16,903 bases of DNA, from positions 1 through 16,903 of the forward strand of contig NAVB01002039.1 of the NCBI GenBank assembly GCA_002179805.1, written 5' to 3'. Made by a program: the position numbers and the translations under genes. The notes under the pieces were generated by a model that saw only the letters and a program-made list of their open reading frames with translations, did no database searches and was not told where the DNA came from. This DNA is from Acanthamoeba lenticulata. Its lineage: Eukaryota > Discosea > Longamoebia > Acanthamoebidae. Of this stretch, positions 1 to 8,367 are shown piece after piece (within the stretch, counting starts at the first letter, position 1; each line of letters starts with the position of its first letter).

Positions 1-6
1 GAATTT

Positions 7-1915
7 TTAAACAATTGAGCACCTGTCGCGGATGGTGGCGATGTAGCCCGCGCCGAGGCCCAGGTCAGAGGTCCGTTCGGCGGCGAACGCGTAGAGGGCC
101 AGCGCGCGCTCGGTGGTGTCGCCAGGCCCAGCGCCGAGCGGGAGCCCGCCGGCGTCCTGCACCTGCTGCCGCTTGCTGCGCAGGCCGACGGCGGCCTTGA
201 GCAGCCAGGGCTCGGCCGCCGCCCGGCCGGCCACCAAAGTCCGGCGGACGCGGCCGCCGGTGTAGAGGCAGGCCAGGCCGAGCGCGGCCAGCGCGTGGCC
301 CTGCTCGGCGGCCTTGAGCATCCAGGTCTCGGCCTGCATGAGCGCCTCGGGCTCGGTCGCCGCGCCGCCGCGCCCGTGGGCGTGCATCCAGCCGAGTGCA
401 AACTGGGCCTCGACGTGGTTCTGGCGCGCCGCCTCGAGGAAGAGCGCCACCGACGTGGGGTCGTTGCTGGCCTCGCGCGTCTGCAGGCAGGCCAGGCCGG
501 CGCGCCACAGCTCGTCGGCCGACAGCGCGGCCAGCGAGGCCGAGGCCGACGCGGACTCGGCGAAGGGCAGCGGCGACGGCACCGGCGGGGGCGAGGGAGG
601 CGGCTGGAGCTCGCGCACGACGTCGGCCATGGTAGGCCGCTTCTGCGGGTCGTGCTGCCAGCAGCGCTGCATGAGGTTCACCAGCTCGGGGTCCCACGCG
701 GGGTCGACCGGCAGCCGCTGGCCCGACGAGACAAAGGCCGCGATTTGGAACTCGTTCGAGCACAGGCCCTGGTAGGGCACAAGGCCGGACAAGAGCTCCC
801 ACAAGATGATGGCGTAGGCGTAGACGTCGATCCGGTTGCTGATCGTGGCGGCGGAGGGCGACGCCGGCGACTGCTGGATGGCGATCATCTCGGGCGCGAG
901 CCAGTGCCAGGTGCCCACCAGACGCGACAGTATCGTGGTCGAGTTGAGCGACAGACGCGCGAACCCAAAGTCGGCCAACACCGGCTCGCCATCGGCTCCC
1001 AGCTGACGTCACCACCACCATTAATACAAATAAATCTTTAAAAATTCAATTAACTCTTATTTTATTTACTATTATTTTTTATTTGGTGTTGGAAGTGTTG
1101 GTACCAGGACGTTGGGCGACTTGAGGTCGCGGTGGAGGATGTTGTTTTCGTGCAGGAAGGCCAGCCCGCGCGCGATCCCGAGCGCCAGCCGCCGGACCTC
1201 GCCGACGGGCAGCCGTTCCTCCCGGCTGCGCAAGTAGTGGTAGAGATCGCCGCCGGCCATGAAGGCCGTCACCAGGCACGGCTTCGGGGTCTCGAAGCAG
1301 GCCTTGAGCCGCACCACGTTGGGGTGCGCCCGCAGCTGCCTGATGACGTGGACCCCGCCCAGTTATTCGTTGTCGACGGCGAGCATGACGAGCATGAAGA
1401 AGATGATGATGATGACGTACAGGAGGCTGTTGAGCTCCTCGCGGTAGGCCGCAAGGGCGGCTTCGCGCTCGGACGCAGGTTCTTGCCGCACGCGAAAGAC
1501 TTTGACAGCGACGGCCTCGTTGCGAAAGCTGCCGCGGTAGACCTTGGCCTGGCCCGACTTGGTCAGACGGGCCTCGATCACGACTCCCGGGTAACAGGGG
1601 AACGAGCTGCTGTTGCCGCCGCCAGGCGCGGCCGGATGCGACGACGGCGTCGGAGGCGTGCGGCTTCCCACGCTCAGCCTGAAGGAAAGACAGAAAGAAA
1701 GGAAGAGAGTTGTATGGTTTACTTTTCATTGCTCTGTTTGTCCGCCAAAGGTGTGGCATTGTTATTATTGTTATTATTTTATTACTGAGGGGGGAGTACG
1801 CGTTCAGCTGTCTCCGCATCTCTTCGATCTCGCGCCGCAGGCGTCCGTTTTCTTCTTTCTGCCTGGCTTCCTCCTCGAGCACTTGAAGTGTCTCCACGCT
1901 CAGGCTGCTGCGCAT
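7..1915 (-). CDS. TKL-like protein kinase with C-terminal Sel1-like repeats
   Basis: Exons (minus): 1915-1800, 1678-1421, 1339-1105, 1002-7; all phases close, giving 534 aa. The start is the first in-frame ATG, 38 codons before the first intron. Residues ~5-38 are a charged, heptad-like coiled coil. The kinase domain is ~70-335: degenerate Gly loop near 80-88 (KSGQAKVYRG), beta-3 Lys98 (VAVKVF), alpha-C Glu119/120, HRDLKSPN at 194-201, DFG at 214-216, GTWHWLAPEM at 233-242, and RPTMADVVREL closing the domain. All catalytic residues are present, so activity is likely. The HRDLKSPN motif and the GTxxWxAPE form place it among tyrosine-kinase-like (TKL) Ser/Thr kinases. A Pro/Ser linker follows, then ~365-475 with Sel1-like units (AxxxLGxMHxxGRG, AxxWxxKAAEQGHAxA), which usually mediate protein-protein contacts. 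Substrate is unknown. Kinase call is firm; Sel1 call is good; the exact N-terminus is less certain. Confidence 0.88.
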
Positions 1916-2112
1916 TCGGTGCAAACGAAAACCACCCCCCGTCGCACTATCGCTGCTGTTTGTATCTTTGTTTATGATACCACCGAAACTGTGTGTTGGG
2001 GGCGCAAGATTTAAATTCTTTCATGAAATGAAATAAGAACGAAAGCGACGGCGAACACAAAAACGAAAGCGACGGCGTTGTGTGCACATGTTATTGGAAG
2101 GCTGGGTGTTAG
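1916..2112. promoter_or_regulatory. Short intergenic region upstream of the kinase with a direct repeat
   Basis: These 197 bp separate the kinase start from the stop of the OS-9-like gene, so they must hold the 3' end of one and the promoter of the other. They contain two perfect 16-bp copies of AACGAAAGCGACGGCG (2038-2053 and 2062-2077; period 24 bp) and a 10-bp palindrome TTTCATGAAA (2019-2028). No TATA box or clear poly(A) signal stands out. A regulatory role is inference. Confidence 0.4.
2038..2077 (+). repeat. Tandem direct repeat, 2 x 16 bp with 24-bp period
   Basis: AACGAAAGCGACGGCG occurs at 2038-2053 and again, identical, at 2062-2077, separated by 8 bp. It lies 123-162 bp upstream of the kinase ATG. 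Confidence 0.85.
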
Positions 2113-3614
2113 TTACAGTTCATTATGGTCATGCTGATGCTTTTGTTCTTTCTCATGTTCATGTTGCTGCTGTGGCTCCTCATGTGCCACCTCGTCGGTG
2201 GGCTCAGCAGCGGGCGGGAAGGCGCGTTCGAGGTGTTCATCATGACGATGTTCGAGCTGTTGGCTTTGCGCGGTGTGATGGCCGAGCTGCGCCTCCTGTG
2301 AGAGGAGCCCGAGCTCCGCCAGATCGCTGTCGTCGTCATCTCCGACGCCTGGAGGCAGCTCACGGCAGGTGATGGCGTTGATGGGCTTTTCTTCGACCCG
2401 GAACTCGGGATGCGCGCACAGGAGCGATGTCGCCACGCTCATCACGTAGTTGCACGTCGATGGCTCCTGCAAAAAGAAAAAATTATATTAATAATTAAGA
2501 AATTTGTTTCAATATTTTTTAAAAAATTGATTTAAACAAAAAAGAATGAAAAAGCATGCCTTCAGGCCGAGGAGCATCCCAGCACGCGCGCTCGGCGAGC
2601 AGTAGAACTCGAGCTGGATTGTTCTGTGGCCACCAAGGCTTAGCCTTCTTACTCACAACACCGATGGATGCTCATGCAGCGGGTTAAGAGAAGGGTGCGC
2701 ACGTACCGGGGCTTGCCGGTGATGTCGCAGACGGTGCCGGCGGTGTAAAGCTCCGTGTATGCCTCCCTCAGGCCCTCCTCGGTCTCGATTCGCTTGCGGT
2801 GCGCCGCTTCCTGCACACGACACACGGCGCACGACAGCCACGCGCGGTCAGACAAGGTCCGGGAAGGGGAAGAGGTGGTCAAAGTGAAGCATGAAGGCGC
2901 TGGGGAGGTGAAGTGCCTCCTCCTGGGTGATCTCGCCAAAGGAGTCGGCAGAGCCCAGCACGAAGATCGCCACCCGGTTGTCGCCCTCCTGGTGGAACTG
3001 CAGGACGCTCTTGCCGTAGCAGAACTCGTACGTCCACCAGCCCTCGAGCTGCAAACGTGATAAAAAAAAGAAGTCAAAAATCAATTAAAAATTATAAACA
3101 ATTTTTAAAACTTGCAAAAATAAATAAAGAAAAAAAAGAAATAAAGGAGAGGACACGCACGCGGTAGAGGCAGTTCTGCTTGAGCGGCGCGAGGAGCGAG
3201 GCGATGGTCGGGAGTGAGCCGTTGGAGCCCGAGCTGTGCGTTGAGGCGGGCGCGACGTCAGGCAAGATGCACTGGAACCGCTTGCCGTCGTGTCGAGTCA
3301 TCAGCACTGGGTGGCCGTGCTCAACAGGGCTGTCCTCATAGTAGTCGTACTCGTCGAGGTAAACGTAGTCGACGACGTAGTTGACGTCGTCCAGGTCAGC
3401 AGAGAGCTCGCCCGCCGTGGAGGCGACGACGAACATGCCGAGAGCTGAGGTGGGGAAACAAGGGAGGTAAGTGGTGGCGCCACAAATCTTGGGTCAATCT
3501 TCACACAAAGATCCAAAAAGTCTAGGAAGAATTAGCAGGATGCACAAACACTTAACGATGCTTACCCACGACAAGCAACTGCCAGCAACATCGTCGCTGA
3601 TTCACGCCTCCCAT
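2113..3614 (-). CDS. OS-9/Yos9-like ER lectin with MRH domain (ERAD)
   Basis: Exons (minus): 3614-3566, 3444-3161, 3048-2854, 2810-2707, 2623-2560, 2466-2113; all phases close, giving 349 aa. The first exon is needed to complete the signal peptide (basic start, then hydrophobic WQLLVVALGMFVVAS), which fixes the start. The MRH domain follows: WWTYEFCYG (W115, W116) with Q128, then CDITGKPR (R211), then EPSTCNY (E233, Y239). These match the six residues known to contact mannose in human OS-9. Six cysteines (108, 121, 204, 219, 237, 249) fit the three family disulfides. The protein ends in HNEL, an HDEL/KDEL-type ER retrieval signal, as in yeast Yos9. Such lectins read trimmed N-glycans on misfolded glycoproteins and pass them to the Hrd1 ligase. 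A Tyr/Asp-rich stretch (~33-52) is unusual. Intron 5 (2559-2467) is a GC-AG intron. Confidence 0.93.
2467..2559 (-). other. GC-AG intron in the OS-9-like gene
   Basis: The exon ends CTG AAG and the intron opens GCATGC; it closes TTTTTGCAG before GAG CCA. No GT lies close enough to act as donor without losing or adding residues. The joined protein reads GLK-EPSTCNY, which matches the MRH family across the junction. The intron body is AT-rich like its neighbours. Confidence 0.75.
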
Positions 3615-3819
3615 TGATGCCCGCACGCAAAGTGGCTGACGTGTAGATTTAATGTATTTTTTTATGTTTATCCAAAAGAAAAGAATTACCGCATTGATTA
3701 CGTCAGCAAATGTGTCGACACTCGCCTCGTTCTTGTATGTACAGCACGACCACCTCTTCATCACCGACATCGTCGTTCTCGAGGCCGCGATGATGACGCT
3801 GCTCGTCGTTCTCGAGGCC
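3615..3819 (-). promoter_or_regulatory. Promoter region of the OS-9-like gene with two ACGT-core bZIP-like sites
   Basis: This 205-bp region lies between the STAT-like stop and the OS-9-like start. It holds ATTACGTCAGCA at 3697-3708 and GCTGACGTGT at 3635-3644. Both carry a TGACGT-type half site; the second resembles the unfolded-protein-response element TGACGTG(G/A). A UPR link would suit an ERAD gene but is inference. Confidence 0.45.
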
Positions 3820-6800
3820 TTAGGCGTGGGCGTAGGAGAGGCTGTTGGTGTCCTCGCGGGCTAGGACGCTCGTGCGGCCGAGGGTCTCCTCCAAGCGGCG
3901 CTGCTGGGCGTGGTTGAAGGCGAACTTGTCCTTCTCGACGCGCTTCCAGGTCCCGTCGCGCTGGAGGACGAGGTAGTCCCGCAGGCACTGCTTGGCGTGG
4001 ATAAAGTCCGTCAGCTTGTCGAGCTTGTTCTCCACGCTCAGGCACTGGCGCTCGCCGTCGGCCTTGAGGTAGACGATCTGCAGCGGGTACTTGAGCGACG
4101 GGAAGTAGTTGACGCCGCGGCCCTCCTCGCCCTCGGCTCGCCCGTGGCGCTCCTTGAGGTCGGGCCCGATCGTCACCAAGAAGTCGCCCTCGCGCTCCAG
4201 CACGGCCTCGAGCTGCAGCGCCGAGATCATGTCCGCCGCCGCCGCGGCCATCGCGCCGCTGCCGAGACTGTTGCCTCCACCAACGCCGAGCCCGACGCCG
4301 AGCGGGAGGCCCGCACGCGAGCCCGAGCGACTGCGCCGGCCGCGGCCTCTGCCACCGCCGACGCGACGCGTCGACTCGGCGTCGTTCTCTTCCGTCCATT
4401 CGTCGTCGTCTCCGCCGCCGGTGGTGGTGGTGGTGGATGAAGTTGAGGAGGAGGAAGAGGAAGAGGATGATGAAGAAGAGGATGATGAAGAGGAAGAGCT
4501 GATGTCGGCGGCGATGCGGCGGTAGGGGTTGAAGAGGAGCGGGATGTAGGTCTCGCGGCCCTGCTGCCAGAGGCACTGCGTCTTCTTCTTGGCCATCTTG
4601 ATCGCCAGCACGAACCACTCGCCCAGCAGAGAATAAAACTCGACATACGTGATTCCTGCAATCATGGAATAGCAAGTTAGATACATGTTCGGTCGAAGTT
4701 GTGTTTTCGATGGAAAGGGTAACTAACCTTCATGGAAGGGACTTAGCATGGCCGCCAGGTTATGTCTATCATAGATAGAGATGGGCAGCTGCAGCTGGGA
4801 CCCGAAATATTTACACAACTTCTCCAGCAGGAAGTCTGTTGACATCGTACTCTGCACAACAGAACAAGGACAGATAAGATTGGTCAGCAACTTTCAAACT
4901 TACGGTGTTCATGCTCTCGGGCTGAGCTCATAAATATGCTTGGCGTACGAACCTCCTCGTTCATGGGGTACCAGATGAGGCGGCACAGGGCCCGCGTGAT
5001 GGCCTTGCTGTGGGTGTAGGTCACCACGGGCACCTTGCGTTCGATGCGCGTCACGTGGAAGCCGTCCGGCAGAACGTCGCTGCCGTCGGCCGGCGACCCA
5101 GCGTAGTCGGTTGCGGACGACGACGCGGCAAACTCGCCGGCGCTCTCGTCGGCGCGCTGTCCCGCCCGGGAGCCGCGGCGGCCGCCCTTGGCCTGTCGCG
5201 CCGTCTTGCGGCCGCGCGGCGTTGGCACGTACTCGTCCTCGTCGTCGATGTCGAGCGAGTGGCGGCCCTCGTCGTCCTCTTCCTCGTCGTCTTCCTTGTC
5301 GTCGTCGGCCTGCTGCCGGCCGCGGCCGCCGCGCATGGCCGCCATGCTGGCTTGGTGCTGGAGCTGGAGCTGAAGCTGGTGGTGGCTGTGGGGCTCGCCC
5401 TTGTGGACCTGCTTGGGCAGGATGTTGAAGTGGAGCTCGAGGAGGGTCAGGTTGCTCAGCTTCTCCGTCGGGAGGCAGTTCTTGAGAAAGGCCTCGAGCT
5501 CGACCATGCCCTGCTCGGACTCGGTGCGCACGAGCTGGAGGACGGCCTTCTTGACGTCGCGCTCGGCCTTGGGCTTGCCCTTGCCCTTGGCGTTGGCTCG
5601 GCTCTTCATCTTGAACTCTTGCACGGCGGGCAGGCTCACCTGATACGTGATCGTGGCGCCCTTCAGGATCGCCGCATATCTGGCATTTTTGCAGCAAAGG
5701 GTCAGTCAGACCAGTACAAGAGGGAACCAACTGAGGAATGTGGTGAATGTACTTGGTGGGCGCGCGGACGCAGACCGTGACGTCGTACTTGTTCTTCGAA
5801 TTGCCCCAGTACACCACCTGGTCCCGGACGCCCACATGACTGAATAAAAAACAATAAAAATAAATTAAATCAATTGAAATTAGCTCATCCACCCACAAGA
5901 CAAGACGACGGGAAGAAGGGGCGTACATGTCCTCGAGATCCAGGTCGGGCGGATTGGTTGATGATGGCGACGAGGTAGAAGCCGACGCACCGGTGGGCGA
6001 GGACGGCGATACGCCGGGGAAGTCCTCGGGCTCGGGCTTGACGGCTGTGGCCGACGAGCACGACGCCGAGCGGCTCCGATTGTAGCGAATTCGCTTGGCG
6101 CCGTGGGTCGGGTGGCTCCCGCGTCGGCCATAGGCCACGCCAGCGTCGTTGTTGCTGTTGCTGCCATCCTCGATGGCGGCGTGATGCTCCTCCCCAACGC
6201 CCAGGTTGGATGTGTACATGTCGTCCAGCTTCCTTCGTCGGCCGTTGCTCCCGCTGGGCTCCACCCCGCACAACTCATCGGCCAATGCCATCGCTACAAG
6301 AAAACTCCGATCAGTCAATCAAAATTCAAACAATTTAGAAGTCGACAAAACCCCGCCAAGCAACGTACCATCGGCGGTGGGAAGAGGAGGAGCGGCGCTG
6401 GTGATGGTGAGCAGCTGGAGCGACCCGTTGGCGCCGCTGCCGGGCTCCATGGCCCCTGCCTGGTGGTGCTGCGCGGCGCCCGTCGGGTTGAAGCCGCAGT
6501 TGGCGCCGGTGACGAGGCTGTTGGGGTTCTCTTGGAACATCTCGAGCTCGTCAAAGATGCAAGGCAGCTCCTCGCTGGAGGTCGTCGGCGTGCCGGTGCT
6601 CGCCGGCGTCGGGTTGTGCGAGTGCGAATGCGGGTGCGGTGCAGCGGCGACGGCGGCGTAGTTCATGTGCATCGACGGCTGGTGCTGGAGGTGCTGCTGG
6701 GGCTGTTGTTGCTGTTGCTGCTGCTGCTGTTGCTGCTGTTGGTGGTAGGTGGCCGCCATGAGCGACAGGCTGGCGCCGCCGGCCGATACATTCTCGAGCT

Positions 6801-7398
6801 CCTCGTCGGTGGGGATGCCGCCGTGGAGCAGCTGCTGCAAGAAGCCCGCATTGGGGTCCTCCTGTGCCTGGTGATGTTGCTGTTGCTGGTGGCCGGCGTG
6901 GTGGTGCTGGTGTTGCTGGAGGTTGTGGTTGTGATGTTGCTGCTGCTGCTGCTGCTGCTGCTGTTGGTGAAGCAGCTGCTGTTGGTGCTGCTGCTGGCCA
7001 TTGTGGCGCAAGGAGAGGGGAAGAGGCATCAAAGGTGGCGGGGCCATTGTTGTCGACGAGCCGCCGGACGAAGAAGGAGGCGAAGGCACGTAGCCCGAGG
7101 CGTCCAAAAATCCGGCCGATGATGGCGAATGGCCACGCATGTGGTGGGACGACTGTGAGGCGTGGTGCTGCGAGAGCGGCATGGCGGCTCCCTGAGCGTA
7201 GTACGTCGGCTGCGACGGGCGATGAACGGCCGAGTAGGCGAATTGAGACGGCTGTTGATGATGGGGATTATTTACATGATGAGCCGGCTGCTGGGGGCCT
7301 CGAAGATGGACTCCGGCCGGAACGGGGCCTGTCGAAGAAAGAGGGCGGTGGTGAAGACCGACATCTTGAGCTGCCTCGGTAACGCACGAGCCCAACAT
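3820..7398 (-). CDS. STAT-like transcription factor with degenerate SH2 domain
   Basis: Exons (minus): 7398-6369, 6293-5927, 5839-5753, 5679-4953, 4851-4728, 4655-3820; phases close, giving 1056 aa. Residues 1-466 are Q/H/S-rich low complexity with basic patches. From ~467 an ordered core begins. Residues 706-737 (KVPVVTYTHSKAITRALCRLIWY) match the STAT DNA-binding strand SLPVVV...S..A..LW. Residues 738-820 match the STAT linker: WF-x14-W-x2-G (W792, F793, W808, G811) has the same spacing as in animal STATs. A Ser run (831-849) and Gly/Arg-rich insert follow, then MISALQLEAVLEREGDFLVTIG (from 921), equal to STAT SH2 I-S-x(n)-L-x(n)-G-x-F-L-L-R, and LTDFIHAKQCLRDYLVL near the SH2 end. The beta-B Arg is Thr940. 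No clear STAT coiled coil is seen. An acidic insert interrupts the DNA-binding region. Family call is good; start codon and the 4952-4852 intron are less certain. A CudA-like factor is the main alternative. Confidence 0.75.
4427..4499 (-). repeat. Serine-codon repeat between linker and SH2-like domain
   Basis: On the coding strand this is a run of TCN codons giving 19 consecutive Ser (residues 831-849) followed by Thr/Ser. Codons are mixed (TCT, TCC, TCA), so the run is selected or old at the protein level rather than a fresh trinucleotide expansion. Confidence 0.8.
6703..6741 (-). repeat. Polyglutamine tract (13 Q) in the STAT-like protein
   Basis: Thirteen consecutive Gln codons, CAG mixed with CAA, on the minus strand. 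Mixed codons make it fairly stable. Dictyostelium STATa also carries polyglutamine. Confidence 0.9.
6866..7010 (-). repeat. Gln/His-rich repeat region including 10-Q run at 6937-6966
   Basis: CAG/CAA/CAC-rich coding DNA giving runs of Q and H. The core 6937-6966 is ten Gln codons, eight of them CAG in a row, so this part could vary in length between strains. Confidence 0.88.
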
Positions 7399-8367
7399 TG
7401 CCGGTCTCTTCACGTGTGAGGATGAATCGCGCGAAATGATGATGAAGGTGCGCTATTGTAGATCAATTTGCTTGTGTGGGAGGACGACACTCTTCGTCTT
7501 TTGTGTGGAGGGGAGAGGAGAAGAGGAAGAAGAAAGCAGACGAAAGAAGAGAGTGCGTCGTCCGAATAATGGAAGGCCTCGCTTCAGTGTGTGTGTGTGT
7601 GTATGTGTGAAGTGCGATGGAGTGAAGTGGAGTGCGAGGTCGAAGAAGAGAGCGTCCTAACTTACTATCAACGACAAGTGGTCAAAGAGAGAAAAAAGGG
7701 GATGAGAACGACCGGGCTTGGCGAGGCGATGACGGTGGTCGATGGCCGAGCGGGTCGGTCCAGCTGGGAGTGGTGGCCGGGGCGAGTGGCGGGCAGATTG
7801 GGGTGGCCCTCGTCGAAGCTTCGGCCGGGTCCATTCTCCCCCTGTGCGATGGCCCGCTTGATGCTGGTTGATGGGACTGTCTCTTTCTCTCGAATCCCCC
7901 TCGACTCCTGCCTTTTTCCGCCGCACGAGCCTGACATTCCTGGATTTTGCCGGCAATCAACTGCTTTTGGCCGACAAAAACCAGGCATTTCGGATTGAGG
8001 CCAGCACGCGCTAATTTCTTCCGCATTCCTCGTGTTTTTATGAGCCTTTCCGGCGTAGTTGTTGATCCATCGTCACCCTTCTGGTGTCCAATGAGCGGAG
8101 ATCGCGAGCTTGAGGTGGTCGAGCTTAGTGCGGCAACTCGTTGCGACCAACCGAGTGATGGTGGGCGAGGGTGTTGTAGCGAGGGGGAAGCAACGTATTT
8201 ACTGGAGTTATTTCGGCAAAACAAGAGGAGTTGAAATAAATAAGTAGAGGGAGCTGGTTTACAGGGTGGGAGCGAGAGAAGAGGAAGTAGGGCGAACGCC
8301 CAAAATTGGCGGCCGCGTAGGACTCACGAGCCTTTGGCGAGCGCACGACCTCACTTGTTTTTTTGCC
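7399..8367. promoter_or_regulatory. Long upstream/intergenic region of the STAT-like gene
   Basis: About 970 bp lie between the STAT-like start and the copper ATPase stop. I see no supported gene: open frames here are short, differ between strands and show no domain. The region holds a purine-rich tract (about 7508-7553), a GT microsatellite (7587-7602) and GC-rich stretches. It most likely contains the STAT-like promoter and 5' leader plus the 3' UTR of the ATPase. An unrecognised upstream exon of the STAT-like gene cannot be ruled out. Confidence 0.5.
7587..7602 (+). repeat. GT dinucleotide microsatellite
   Basis: Eight GT units in a row, followed by ATGTGTG. It lies about 190 bp upstream of the STAT-like start codon. 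Confidence 0.9.

Noticed and set aside
1004..1011. TGACGTCA octamer in kinase intron 3 as a CRE site
   Set aside because: It overlaps the splice acceptor GACGTCAG and is probably chance.
295..1041. Long plus-strand open frame opposite the kinase (248 codons)
   Set aside because: It is the antisense of the kinase/Sel1 exon, compositionally skewed with no domain. GC-rich exons in this window give long open frames on both strands.
1913..1924. TTG start two codons before the kinase ATG
   Set aside because: Eukaryotic nuclear gene; the in-frame ATG at 1915 is the better start.
3552..3770. Upstream in-frame ATGs for the OS-9-like protein
   Set aside because: Starting at 3614 gives a normal signal peptide; a longer start would bury it behind about 50 residues encoded by AT-rich intergenic DNA.
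5634..5640. Donor-like CAG|GTGAGC inside STAT-like exon 4
   Set aside because: Reading through keeps a GC-rich open frame with plausible sequence (ITYQVSLPAVQEFKMKS); no matching acceptor keeps the frame better.
6103..7122. Plus-strand open frame of 339 codons with Leu/Val runs
   Set aside because: It mirrors the polyglutamine coding DNA of the STAT-like gene; the Leu runs are reversed CAG repeats.
7682..8234. Possible gene upstream of the STAT-like gene (180-codon minus-strand frame)
   Set aside because: Low-complexity Ser/Pro/Arg content, no clear splice context and no family resemblance; overlapping frames on the other strand are equally long.
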